Source of the DNA: Saezia sanguinis
GTDB taxonomy: Bacteria > Pseudomonadota > Gammaproteobacteria > Burkholderiales > Burkholderiaceae_C
DNA: 64,000 nt
Assembly (NCBI RefSeq): GCF_003991585.1
Contig: NZ_PQSP01000001.1
Span: forward strand, 248,001-312,000
Direction: 5' to 3'
The notes beneath the pieces are model-generated. The model was not told where the DNA came from and made no database searches. It saw only the letters and a list, made by a program, of their open reading frames with translations. Every line of letters starts with the position of its first letter. Position 1 is the first letter of the stretch. Of the stretch, positions 52,308-61,152 are shown piece after piece. The translations under genes and the position numbers were made by a program.

Positions 52308-53876
52308 ATGAAACCAATCTGGATAGTTGACGACGACCAATCAATCCGCTTTGTGCTGGAGAAGGCGCTGGCGCGGGAGAATTTTCCTACCCGCAGCTTT
52401 GTCAATATCCGGGATGCGTTGCAGGCGCTGGAAGCCGCAGCAGCGTCTGAGATTCCCCAGGTGCTGGTGAGCGATATCCGGATGCCGGGCGGATCGGGGA
52501 TTGATCTGCTATCGACGATTAAAAAACGCTATCCTGAAATTCCGGTCATTATCATGACGGCATATTCTGACCTGGACAGCGCGGTTGCCGCTTTTCAGGG
52601 CGGCGCGTTTGAGTATCTTTCCAAGCCGTTTGACCTGATGACCGTGGTTGAGCTGATCCGCCGGGCCATGAATGAAAATCAGGAAACCGCGGCCAAGGAC
52701 GGTGAGAGCAACGCCGAGCCGGGAACGGAAATCATCGGGCAGGCGCCAGCCATGCAGGATGTGTTTCGTGCCATTGGCCGCTTGAGTCAAAGCCATGTCA
52801 CGGTGCTGATTACCGGGGAGTCGGGGGCTGGCAAGGAACTGGTGGCACAGGCGCTGCATAAGCACAGCCCAAGAGCGAACGGGCCTTTTATCGCCATTAA
52901 CACCGCGGCCATCCCAAAGGATTTGCTCGAAAGTGAGTTGTTCGGACATGAGCGGGGCGCGTTTACCGGCGCGCAAAATCTGCATCGGGGGCGCTTTGAG
53001 CAGGCGGAGGGCGGTACTTTGTTTCTGGACGAAATCGGGGATATGCCATTTGATTTGCAGACCCGTTTATTGCGTGTGCTGTCTGATGGTAATTTTTACC
53101 GTGTGGGTGGTCATATTGCCATCAAGGCCAATGTGCGTGTCATTGCGGCAACGCACCAGAATCTGGAGGACCGGGTTAAACAGGGATTGTTCCGGGAGGA
53201 TTTGTTTCATCGTCTGAACGTGATCCGTCTGCGTCTGCCCAGCCTGAGTGAACGGCGTGAAGATATTCCGCTGCTGGCCAAACATTTTCTAAAGAACAGT
53301 GTGAAGCAACTGGGCGGAGAGGTTAAAAAAATATCGGATGATGCGCTGCAGGTGTTATCCCGTTTTTCCTATCCGGGTAACGTCCGTCAGTTGGAGAATA
53401 TCTGTCATTGGCTGACCGTCATGGCGCCTGCGCAGGTGATTCAGGTGGGGGATCTGCCTGCTGAGGTGTTGCAGGAGGTTTTGGGCGAGGCAGCGCCTGT
53501 GTCTTCTTCTTCCATTGTCAATGGCAAAGCGGGGTTTTCGCATATTTCGCATGTGGATGAAAATCATGCGTCTGAACCGGTTACCGGCTTGGCCCCACCT
53601 GGCAGGGAAAAGCCGGGGCATGATCATCACATGTTACGGCCTGATTTGCACCAAAATGGTGCAATGTGGGAATCCTTGTTGGAGGCAGAGATTTTGAAAA
53701 TGCTGGCAGCCGGAACGCCCAATGTGTGGGATGAATTAACCAAGCGTGTTGAGACCTGTCTGATTAATTCTGCGCTCCACGTGACGCGTGGCCGGCGGAT
53801 TGAAGCTGCACAAAAACTGGGGATTGGCCGCAATACCATCACACGCAAAATCCAGGATTTACATCTGGATGACTGA
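52308..53876 (+). CDS. ntrC: Nitrogen response regulator NtrC
   Basis: 522 aa, longer than the usual 470-480 because of an extended linker before the C-terminal HTH. Receiver domain with phospho-Asp in VLVSDIRMPGG, AAA+ domain with Walker A GESGAGKE and the sigma-54 contact loop ERGAFTGAQ, and a Fis-type HTH (AAQKLGIGRNTITRKIQDL). Start ATG 52308 (MKPIWIVDDDQS) is chosen over 52296. The linker contains a DNA palindrome that fits the NtrC consensus. Confidence 0.95.
   Translation: MKPIWIVDDDQSIRFVLEKALARENFPTRSFVNIRDALQALEAAAASEIPQVLVSDIRMPGGSGIDLLSTIKKRYPEIPVIIMTAYSDLDSAVAAFQGGAFEYLSKPFDLMTVVELIRRAMNENQETAAKDGESNAEPGTEIIGQAPAMQDVFRAIGRLSQSHVTVLITGESGAGKELVAQALHKHSPRANGPFIAINTAAIPKDLLESELFGHERGAFTGAQNLHRGRFEQAEGGTLFLDEIGDMPFDLQTRLLRVLSDGNFYRVGGHIAIKANVRVIAATHQNLEDRVKQGLFREDLFHRLNVIRLRLPSLSERREDIPLLAKHFLKNSVKQLGGEVKKISDDALQVLSRFSYPGNVRQLENICHWLTVMAPAQVIQVGDLPAEVLQEVLGEAAPVSSSSIVNGKAGFSHISHVDENHASEPVTGLAPPGREKPGHDHHMLRPDLHQNGAMWESLLEAEILKMLAAGTPNVWDELTKRVETCLINSALHVTRGRRIEAAQKLGIGRNTITRKIQDLHLDD
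53646..53664. promoter_or_regulatory. NtrC-type palindrome inside ntrC
   Basis: TTGCACCAAAATGGTGCAA, a perfect palindrome with a 3-bp centre, better than the glnA enhancer site. It lies in the linker-coding part of ntrC (codons about 447-453), 213 bp before the stop. Possible roles are autoregulation by roadblock or a remote enhancer. Confidence 0.55.
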
Positions 53877-53926
53877 ATGTGCTGCCAGCGCCCAAGCGGT
53901 CAGTGCCGTTTGAATTATGGGGATGA

Positions 53927-54658
53927 TCAGCGGTTGAGGTTTTTCAGTGCTTCAACTTCCCAACCGCGCATAGCCATGACAATGGTGTAACCCTTGCGGT
54001 CCCGCTCCGGCAGTTTATGATCGGCCTGATGCTGCTGGGCAAAGTCTCGTGCCACTTTCCGCAACCTTTCCAGCAGGGTCGGGGCCGCTGTCGGGCTGAT
54101 GCTGCCAAATACGAGTGTGATCAGTTCGTCTTCCCGGGCGAAGTTGCCTGAAAAATAGTCCAGCAGGGCATGGTCGCGGAAGAAGTTCATCACCGGGCCG
54201 TTAGGCTGCCAGCGAAATGTTTTGCCCAATTTGAGCCGGTAGCGGTTTTGCGGCCTGAGTTCAATGATGCCAAGGCGGTCCAGTTGGGCGAAGTATTTGA
54301 CGCATTCGGGTTCGGAAATCCGGTAGCGTGACACGATCTGCTCAAATGTCCATTGGCTTAAAACGCAAATGGCTGCTACCAGCAGTTTTTTGTCTGAGAC
54401 CACTGCTTTTTCCTGCTCCGGCGTCAACTGGGAGAGTTCCGGCTGGGCTTCGGCAATGCGCCGGGCCAGATCGGCGAAATCAACCTGCAAAACCTTGCAG
54501 ATGTCATCAATGCGCGATAGGGTCATGTCACCTTTGCTGAACATGCGTTTGACGCTGGACTCTGCCATTCCGAGCATCTGGGCCAGTTGCGCATAGGTGA
54601 CCTGAGCGGATTTGAGTTCCTGTTTCAGTGCCGTGATCAGTTCGTGTGTGGTACTCAT
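53927..54658 (-). CDS. XRE-family regulator with C-terminal sensing domain
   Basis: 243 aa. HTH at about residues 18-65 (VTYAQLAQMLGMAESSVKRM, LSRIDDICKVLQVDF) and an uncharacterised C-terminal domain (FRWQPNGPVMNFFRDHALLD) known from a widespread group of XRE regulators. Divergent from the ceramidase-like gene, 121 bp apart, and may regulate it. Confidence 0.82.
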   Translation of the reverse strand: MSTTHELITALKQELKSAQVTYAQLAQMLGMAESSVKRMFSKGDMTLSRIDDICKVLQVDFADLARRIAEAQPELSQLTPEQEKAVVSDKKLLVAAICVLSQWTFEQIVSRYRISEPECVKYFAQLDRLGIIELRPQNRYRLKLGKTFRWQPNGPVMNFFRDHALLDYFSGNFAREDELITLVFGSISPTAAPTLLERLRKVARDFAQQHQADHKLPERDRKGYTIVMAMRGWEVEALKNLNR

Positions 54659-54779
54659 GGGTATTATCTACTGATACTAAAAGTAGCATTTTCTGCTATT
54701 TTGGAGAAAAAGGAATACTCAATTAATCCTATAGGATAAAACTGGCGTCATTCTTCATTTTATTTGACGCATTTTTACC

Positions 54780-55595
54780 ATGAATACCAAATCAGTTTCC
54801 CATCAGCCAGTTGCATCTTCTCTGAATTTTACGGCCAGAGAGTGGGGTCTACTGCTGCTTGCCGGTGTTTTGTGTGTGCTTGCTGTTGCAGGCCCGCATA
54901 TCACGCAATATGAGCATTATCATGCATTTGCCGATCAGCGGACCATGTTAGGTATTCCATGTGCGCTGGATGTTTTGTCTAACGTGCCATTTGCTTTGAT
55001 GGGGTTGATCGGTTTGGTGGTGGTATTGCGGCGGTCTGTGCTGGGGTATGAAGCCTCTGTATTCAAGAATATGAGCAGTCTGTTTTTTTACGGCCTGATC
55101 ATAACCAGTGTATGTTCTTCCGCTTATCATCTGCATGCGGAAAATCATTCTTTGTGGTTGGATCGCATGGGGATGTCGGTTGCTTTTGCTGGCATTTTAG
55201 GTATGGCGGTATGTAACCGCGTCAGCGAGCGCGCAGCCCAGGTGACGGCTTATACTGTTTTGATTGCAGCGCCCATGTGTTTATGGAACTGGCAGACAAC
55301 CGGCAACCTGCTGCCATGGAGCGTTTTGCAGGGAGGCGGTATGCTGATCGTCCTGACACTGGCATGTCTGGCACCTGTTGATGGGCAGAAGCGTATGCCT
55401 TTGGTTGCCGTGATTGTGTGGTATGCCGTAGCCAAATTACTGGAGCTTGGAGACGCGCAGGTTTATGCCTGGAGCGGTGAGCTGGTTTCGGGGCACAGTC
55501 TCAAGCACGTTGCAGCAGCAATGGCGGCCTGGCCGGTAATTGCGATGTTTTGCCGGATGAAGGCCGTATGCAAAGCATCAGCGGGCTTGTCTTGA
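54780..55595 (+). CDS. Ceramidase-like (CREST superfamily) membrane protein
   Basis: 271 aa, seven membrane helices. Motifs of alkaline ceramidase/PAQR-like hydrolases: a Ser in CSSAYHLHAEN, Asp in SLWLDRMGMSVAF and a His pair in SGHSLKHVAAA. These presumably form a zinc site in the membrane. Substrate unknown. No strong SD at ATG 54780. Confidence 0.72.
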   Translation: MNTKSVSHQPVASSLNFTAREWGLLLLAGVLCVLAVAGPHITQYEHYHAFADQRTMLGIPCALDVLSNVPFALMGLIGLVVVLRRSVLGYEASVFKNMSSLFFYGLIITSVCSSAYHLHAENHSLWLDRMGMSVAFAGILGMAVCNRVSERAAQVTAYTVLIAAPMCLWNWQTTGNLLPWSVLQGGGMLIVLTLACLAPVDGQKRMPLVAVIVWYAVAKLLELGDAQVYAWSGELVSGHSLKHVAAAMAAWPVIAMFCRMKAVCKASAGLS

Positions 55596-55597
55596 TC

Positions 55598-56368
55598 TTA
55601 ATAACGGCGACGGAGAACCAGGCGGTCATGTGTGCGGTTCATGTCAAAGCGGTTGAGAAAGGAGTTCCCCAGCAGAATATAGGGCATGGGGACTTCCGAT
55701 ATGGTGGCTTCAACGTCAAAGACCTCAACATCCTGAATACGCACCGAATTGAGCCGGACCTGATAGCCACGCACCATGCCATTGGCGGTGCTCATGGCAA
55801 CGGGTCTGCCGCCTTCCAGGCTGATGCCTAGCCGGTTGGCTTCGTCACTGCCCATGGCAATACTGGTTGCGCCGGTGTCCAGCATGAAGTTGGTCTGTTT
55901 GCTGTTGATGTAGCCTGTTGTGTAGTAATGTCCGCCCCGACCGGCGGTGAGCACAATTTCCTGTACTGTAGGGATGCTGCCTCCTGAAGAGGATTCCAGG
56001 TGAATGGGGGTCTGCCCAATGCGCAAGGTCAGCCGCCGTGTACCGTTGTCAGCCGTGGGTACCTGAAAAGTAGCCTGGTTGCCCTGCATGGACAGAAGCT
56101 TGATGCCCTGGTATTCCTGCCCGACAGCCATGGTGCGGGGCGCTTCATTGTTGATTACCACCAGCGCTTTTCCACCCAATGAGCCTGCCAGTGCAATTGA
56201 CGGGCCTGACTGTGCAGCAGCGCGTGCCTGGTTTGCGCTTTGTGCGTAGCCGTTTGGCGGTGCCAAGAGTATAGCGCTGATGAGCACCAAAGAGGCTGAT
56301 AGCAGTGTGATTTTGAGCATACGATGATGAAGGCAGATCAAACTGAAATATATGTTGTGATGTTTCAT
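55598..56368 (-). CDS. Retropepsin-like aspartic protease, copy 1
   Basis: 256 aa, exported. After a signal peptide, a PilP-like beta domain (SLGGKALVVINNEAPRTMAV), then the protease domain with catalytic FMLDTGATSIAMG and the flap-like AMSTANGMVRGYQV. Clan-AA, TIGR02281-type. It and copy 2 are tandem duplicates 38 bp apart. The stop lies 2 bp from the convergent ceramidase-like stop. Confidence 0.83.
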   Translation of the reverse strand: MKHHNIYFSLICLHHRMLKITLLSASLVLISAILLAPPNGYAQSANQARAAAQSGPSIALAGSLGGKALVVINNEAPRTMAVGQEYQGIKLLSMQGNQATFQVPTADNGTRRLTLRIGQTPIHLESSSGGSIPTVQEIVLTAGRGGHYYTTGYINSKQTNFMLDTGATSIAMGSDEANRLGISLEGGRPVAMSTANGMVRGYQVRLNSVRIQDVEVFDVEATISEVPMPYILLGNSFLNRFDMNRTHDRLVLRRRY

Positions 56369-56406
56369 TATAGATGAGCCTAATAAATGTCATTTGAACA
56401 CTTGAG

Positions 56407-57192
56407 TCACAAGCGCCGGCGCAAAATCAAGCGTTCACGCGTGCGTTGTATGTCAAAATGGTTCAGAAACGAGTTGCCTAACAGAAGGTAAGGTTTGTCG
56501 ACATATCCTTCACTGACATTTGCTGTGACATCCAAAATTTCCACCCCCTGGATGATGACTGAGCGTAACTGTACGTTGTAAGCGCTGATGACGCCATTGG
56601 CTGTGCTCATTTGAACAGGGCGCCCGCTTTTATAGTCAATCCCCAGCCGTTCGGCGTCTGCATATCCCATCGAAATATAGGAAGCGCCGGTGTCCACCAT
56701 GAAATTAAATTGTCTGTCATTGATATAGCCGGTTGTGAAATAATGTCCGCCTCGGCCCGCAGGTAGGATAATTTCCTGAACCACAGGGGTTGCGCGGCCT
56801 TGCGACGATGCCAGATGAATGGGTGTTTGGCCAATGCGCAATGTGACCTGCCGGGCGCCCTGATCTGAGGTGGGGACCAAAAAGGTGGCGCGCTCGCCCT
56901 GTAGGGATAAAAGTTTGATTCCCTGGTATTCCTGGCCGACAGCCATGGTCCGGGGCGCTGCATTGTTGATCACCACCAGCGCTTTTCCACCCAAAGAGCC
57001 TGCCAGGGCAATTGAAGCGGCCAGTGTGGTGCGGGGCGGCTGGTCAGTGGTTTGTGCGTTGCTGTGTGTAGGTATCAGAGGGATTGACCCGATCATGACG
57101 AAAGAGGCTGTCAGTACCATGGTTTTGAGCATATGGTGATAATGCGCAATTGGACTGACATATTTTTTTTGTAAGGCAGTCTGGTTCGTCAT
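56407..57192 (-). CDS. Retropepsin-like aspartic protease, copy 2
   Basis: 261 aa. Same arrangement as copy 1, with catalytic FMVDTGASYISMG and a conserved QMSTANGVISAYNV flap segment. Signal peptide LTASFVMIGSIPLIPTHSNA. The copies are alike almost throughout, so the duplication is fairly recent or selected. Substrates unknown; periplasmic. Confidence 0.83.
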   Translation of the reverse strand: MTNQTALQKKYVSPIAHYHHMLKTMVLTASFVMIGSIPLIPTHSNAQTTDQPPRTTLAASIALAGSLGGKALVVINNAAPRTMAVGQEYQGIKLLSLQGERATFLVPTSDQGARQVTLRIGQTPIHLASSQGRATPVVQEIILPAGRGGHYFTTGYINDRQFNFMVDTGASYISMGYADAERLGIDYKSGRPVQMSTANGVISAYNVQLRSVIIQGVEILDVTANVSEGYVDKPYLLLGNSFLNHFDIQRTRERLILRRRL

Positions 57193-57653
57193 AAAGTCAA
57201 ATGAGTTGCTGAATGATGAATGGCGGTTGACGAAAAGCCGGGCAGAATTGCCATTAGATGTTCAGTTCTTATTTTAATGTAATCAGGGGCGAAAAATCAT
57301 CGCATGTATATGTTATTCATCGGCTTTTAAAAAATCAGTGGTTGGATATTTTTCGGCAGATAAACAAATTGAACTCCAGATGCTAGATTTTAGTTGAGAT
57401 ATGTGGGGCAACAGCTTGTGTTATATAAAGCAAACAGCGAAAAAAGTGTATTCCCTTTAAAATCAGCCCTGTCAATGATGTGTTGAGTGAAATCGGGTGG
57501 ATTCACCGTATCCTGCTGTTGTTGTTAAGCAAGATGATGTACTTGGGGTATTGCTGAAAAAACCGTTAAGATTGAACAAATTGCTGCGGCCAGGGTCATT
57601 GCTGGTATCTGGTCGTTCATAAATGGTTTTCTGGCTATGGAGGAATAAAAGTC
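57193..57653. other. Intergenic region before tolB
   Basis: About 460 bp between the divergent protease and tolB genes. No gene, clear terminator or operator recognised. tolQ, tolR and tolA, which usually precede tolB, are absent. Confidence 0.5.
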
Positions 57654-58931
57654 GTGTATCGCCGTCAATTTTTTGCCTGGTCTGCTGCGGCCACAACTGG
57701 GGTGCTGGCATCCTGGCCTACACAAGCTCAACTGAATGTGGATGTAACAGGGGTGGGGCTGACTGAAATTCCTGTGATGATTGTTCCCTTCAGAGGCGAG
57801 CAGTTGCTGGATGTTGCTGTTTCAGCGGTTGTCCGTTCCGATCTGAAGCGCTCCGGCATGTTTCACATGATGTCTGTGGATGTGACCATGGACGAAAACA
57901 CCCAGGTCAATTATTCTGAATGGAAGCAACTGGGTGCGGATGCCTTGGTGGGGGGCAGTGTCAGCCAGTTGGCTGATGGGCGCTACGAAATTCGGGTGCG
58001 CTTGTGGGATATTGCCACGGGCCGTGAACTGGCTTATCAGGTATACACTGTGGCAGGTGCCGATCTGCGTTTGGCGGCTCACCATATTGCAGACCTGATT
58101 TTTGAAAAACTGACCGGGCACAAGGGCGCTTTTGCTTCCCGGATTGCTTATGTTACCCAGAGTGGTTCGCGCTACAGCCTGCTGATTGCCGATTCGGACG
58201 GGGAACGTGCCAAAGTGGCGTTGAACAGCAATGAGGCGATTATTTCTCCTGCCTGGTCGCCTGATGGCACGCAGTTGGCGTATGTGTCATTTGAACTGCA
58301 AAAACCGGTGATTTATGTTCACAACCTGTCTACAGGCCAGCGTCAGGCAGTTGCCAATTTCAAAGGTTCCAACAGCGCACCGGCCTGGTCACCTCAGGGC
58401 GGGCAACTGGCGGCTGTGTTGACTTTGTCCGGCCTGTCGCAGATTTATCTGCTGAGCAGTGGCGGAGGTACGCCCAAGCGGCTGACCAATTCTTATGGAA
58501 TTGATACACAGCCCAAGTTTTCTCCGGATGGTAAATATATTTATTTTGTCAGCGACCGTGGCGGTAGCCCGCAGATTTACCGCATGCCGGCAGCCGGAGG
58601 CAGTGCAGAGCGCGTGACATTCAAGACCAGTTACAGCGTGGACCCGGCTTTGAGCCCGGATGGGAAGTGGCTGGCTTACATCAGCCGTGAAAGTGGCGGT
58701 TTTCGTCTGCAGTTGATGAACCTGCAGACCGGTGCGACCCAGAATTTGACCGATACAGCGGGAGACTCCAACCCGAGTTTTGCGCCTAATTCGCTGATGA
58801 TCATGTATGCCACCCGCATTGGTGGCAGGGATGCGCTGATGACAACCACACTGGATGGCCGGGTGAAGACCCGTTTGTCCAGTAACAATGCCAATGTGAA
58901 GGAACCGGTCTGGGGACCTTATCTGCGCTGA
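57654..58931 (+). CDS. tolB: Tol-Pal system protein TolB
   Basis: 425 aa periplasmic protein. Start GTG 57654 follows GGAGGAATAAAAGTC. Signal peptide to QAQ, N-terminal domain (VGLTEIPVMIVPFRG, GADALVGGSVSQL) and six-bladed beta-propeller (SPAWSPDGTQLAYVSFE, QPKFSPDGKYIYFVSDR, DPALSPDGKWLAYISRE). Binds Pal and couples the outer membrane to TolA during division. Confidence 0.96.
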   Translation: MYRRQFFAWSAAATTGVLASWPTQAQLNVDVTGVGLTEIPVMIVPFRGEQLLDVAVSAVVRSDLKRSGMFHMMSVDVTMDENTQVNYSEWKQLGADALVGGSVSQLADGRYEIRVRLWDIATGRELAYQVYTVAGADLRLAAHHIADLIFEKLTGHKGAFASRIAYVTQSGSRYSLLIADSDGERAKVALNSNEAIISPAWSPDGTQLAYVSFELQKPVIYVHNLSTGQRQAVANFKGSNSAPAWSPQGGQLAAVLTLSGLSQIYLLSSGGGTPKRLTNSYGIDTQPKFSPDGKYIYFVSDRGGSPQIYRMPAAGGSAERVTFKTSYSVDPALSPDGKWLAYISRESGGFRLQLMNLQTGATQNLTDTAGDSNPSFAPNSLMIMYATRIGGRDALMTTTLDGRVKTRLSSNNANVKEPVWGPYLR

Positions 58932-59046
58932 GTGTTTGATTTTGTTGGGAGTTTCAATCCGGATATGGGGTGTTTGTTGCCTGTATCCGGACGTTGTGTG
59001 AGTAGAGATATATCTATATTTAATTTTTATTTTCAGGAGTTTCAAA

Positions 59047-59550
59047 ATGTCCAAAAAACTATGGTTTTCTGCAATTGCCACTGCGGTGGCTTTGGTCGGG
59101 TGTGGTGGCGGTGTTGATCTGAATCAGTATTCGGATGACGGCATCAACGGCAGTTCGGGCAATTCAGGGGTGACCACGATCGATACGGGCAGTGTCGGCT
59201 CACATGCTGGCCCCAGTTCAGAAGTGTCGCGCGTTGTTTATTTTGATTATGACAGCTATGTGGTGCAGGATGGTTACCGCTCTGTGATTACTGCCAATGC
59301 GCAGTACCTGCGTGCCAATCCGGCTGCCAGAGTTGTTCTGGAGGGTAATACCGACGAACGCGGCAGCACCGAGTACAATCTGGCACTGGGCCAAAAGCGT
59401 GCAGAAGCTGTACGCCAGGCGCTGTTGTTACTGGGCGTTTCTGAAATGCAGATGGAAGCCGTCAGCTATGGTAAAGAACGTCCGGCAGTGATGGGATCCG
59501 GTGAAGAAGCATGGTCGAAAAACCGGCGCGTTGACTTCTCCTATCGCTGA
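59047..59550 (+). CDS. pal: Peptidoglycan-associated lipoprotein Pal
   Basis: 167 aa. Lipobox ALVGC at residue 20. OmpA-like peptidoglycan-binding domain: RVVYFDYDSYVVQDGYRSVI, VLEGNTDERGSTEYNLALGQ, KNRRVDFSYR. CAGGAGTTTCAAA precedes the ATG. Partner of TolB. Confidence 0.96.
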   Translation: MSKKLWFSAIATAVALVGCGGGVDLNQYSDDGINGSSGNSGVTTIDTGSVGSHAGPSSEVSRVVYFDYDSYVVQDGYRSVITANAQYLRANPAARVVLEGNTDERGSTEYNLALGQKRAEAVRQALLLLGVSEMQMEAVSYGKERPAVMGSGEEAWSKNRRVDFSYR

Positions 59551-59569
59551 TCATCAGATATAAGGAAGG

Positions 59570-60277
59570 ATGAACGCCGTGCACACCACTTTTTCTTTAC
59601 GTCTACGGATCTGTCTGGCTCTGGCTTTGATGCTGGGGCCGTTGGGCGCTGCACAGGCATTCAGCGATGACGAGGCCCGTAAAGCTATTCTGGAGTTGCG
59701 TCAGCGCATGGATACCCAGCGTGCAACGTCGGAAAACCAGGCCAACAGTATTCTTGCGCTTTCCAGCCAGATACAGGAATTGCGCAGTGAGATTGCTGTA
59801 TTGCGTGGACGTATTGAAGAACTGGAGCGCTCGGCGCGCACGCAGTCAGAACAGACCCAGCCGCGCGATGTGGCTGTGGATGGCAAATCGTTTACGGCGC
59901 AGCCGCAGGAGATCAGCGATTATGAAGCCGGCATGGAAAAACTGCGGCAGGCTGATTATGCCGGCGCAGTCACGTTGTTTCAAAGCTTTATTCTGCGCTG
60001 GCCCAAGAGCGGTTATCTGGACTCGGTGAATTTCTGGCTGGGCAATGCGCAATATGGCACCAAGCAGTATGCCGATGCGGTGAAGTCGTTTACCGCACTG
60101 GTGGATGCGTCTCCTAACCATGTCCGTACACCTGATGCGCTGCTGGCCATTGCCAACTGCCAGGTTGAACTGAAAAACACCCGTGCTGCACGTGCGGCAC
60201 TGGAGCGTTTGGTGCAGAGTTATCCTCAGACCGAGGCGGCGAACGAAGCCAGAAAACGGCTGGCGCAAATCCGTTGA
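59570..60277 (+). CDS. cpoB: Cell division coordinator CpoB (YbgF)
   Basis: 235 aa. Signal peptide ending AQAF, an N-terminal trimerising coiled coil (ELRQRMDTQRATSENQANSI), and TPR repeats (YEAGMEKLRQADYAGAVTLF; LGNAQYGTKQYADAVKSFTA). Links Tol with PBP1B activity at division. AAGGAAGG precedes the start. Confidence 0.92.
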   Translation: MNAVHTTFSLRLRICLALALMLGPLGAAQAFSDDEARKAILELRQRMDTQRATSENQANSILALSSQIQELRSEIAVLRGRIEELERSARTQSEQTQPRDVAVDGKSFTAQPQEISDYEAGMEKLRQADYAGAVTLFQSFILRWPKSGYLDSVNFWLGNAQYGTKQYADAVKSFTALVDASPNHVRTPDALLAIANCQVELKNTRAARAALERLVQSYPQTEAANEARKRLAQIR

Positions 60278-60292
60278 TGTTTTGCTCGGATA

Positions 60293-60318
60293 TGCATGCA
60301 CCTGTTATATGGTGCATG
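60293..60318. terminator. Hairpin between cpoB and tcdA
   Basis: Perfect nine-pair stem GCATGCACC/GGTGCATGC with an 8-nt loop, 16 bp after the cpoB stop. No T run follows. It may end or stabilise the tol transcript, or control tcdA translation. Confidence 0.5.
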
Positions 60319-61120
60319 CCTGATATTTGAATTGACCAAAGCTGTGGATCAAGAGCGACGTTTTGGCGGACTCTCACGCCTTTATTCAACCGAAGGGGCT
60401 GCCCGTATCCGCGCGGCACACGTTGCAGTGGTTGGTGTGGGCGGGGTAGGCTCCTGGGCGGCAGAAGCGCTGGTGCGCAGTGGCATTGGCGCCATTACGC
60501 TGATTGATTTTGATCAGGTGGCCGAGTCTAATATCAATCGCCAGATTCATGCATTGGATGCGACTGTGGGCATGGCCAAGGTACATGCCTTGCAGCAACG
60601 CTTTGCACAGATCAATCCGGATTGTGTTATCCATGCAGTGGAAGAGTTTGTTGAACCGGCTTCTGTTTCTGATAACAACAGCAACTGGCCGATGATTTTA
60701 CCGGCTCCTGTGGATGCCATTATCGATGCCTGTGATCAGGTCAGAGCCAAAGCATTGCTGGCGTCGTGGGCTGCGCAGCACAGGCAGCACTTTATCAGCG
60801 TGGGTGCGGCAGGCGGAAAAGAATTGGCACAGTTTGTCGAAGTGGGTGATCTGGCCGATGTGACACATGATCCGCTGCTGGCACAGATGCGTTACCGTTT
60901 GCGCAGAGAATATGGCTTTGCGCGTAAAGGCCGGATGAAGGTCTGCTGCGTATTCTCACGTGAAAATGTGAAGCAGCCTGATGCAGCCTGCCAGACAGAG
61001 AGCGGTGCTGTGGATGGTTCGCTGAACTGCCATGGTTATGGCTCCGTGGTGGCGGTAACCGCAACCTTTGGTATGGTGGCTGCTGGTCAGATTCTGCATG
61101 ATCTGGCACATGGGCACTGA
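60296..61120 (+). CDS. tcdA: tRNA threonylcarbamoyladenosine dehydratase TcdA
   Basis: Up to 274 aa. E1-like adenylating enzyme that cyclises t6A in tRNA: RFGGLSRLYSTEGAARI, nucleotide loop VVGVGGVGSWAAEALVRSGI, and NINRQIHALDATVG. The start is uncertain: ATG 60296 is inside a strong hairpin, while TTG 60332 and GTG 60344 fit family length better but lack an SD. Confidence 0.9.
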   Translation: MHLLYGACLIFELTKAVDQERRFGGLSRLYSTEGAARIRAAHVAVVGVGGVGSWAAEALVRSGIGAITLIDFDQVAESNINRQIHALDATVGMAKVHALQQRFAQINPDCVIHAVEEFVEPASVSDNNSNWPMILPAPVDAIIDACDQVRAKALLASWAAQHRQHFISVGAAGGKELAQFVEVGDLADVTHDPLLAQMRYRLRREYGFARKGRMKVCCVFSRENVKQPDAACQTESGAVDGSLNCHGYGSVVAVTATFGMVAAGQILHDLAHGH

Positions 61121-61152
61121 AGCCCTATTTTTGAATAAACGCGTATAAGGTT

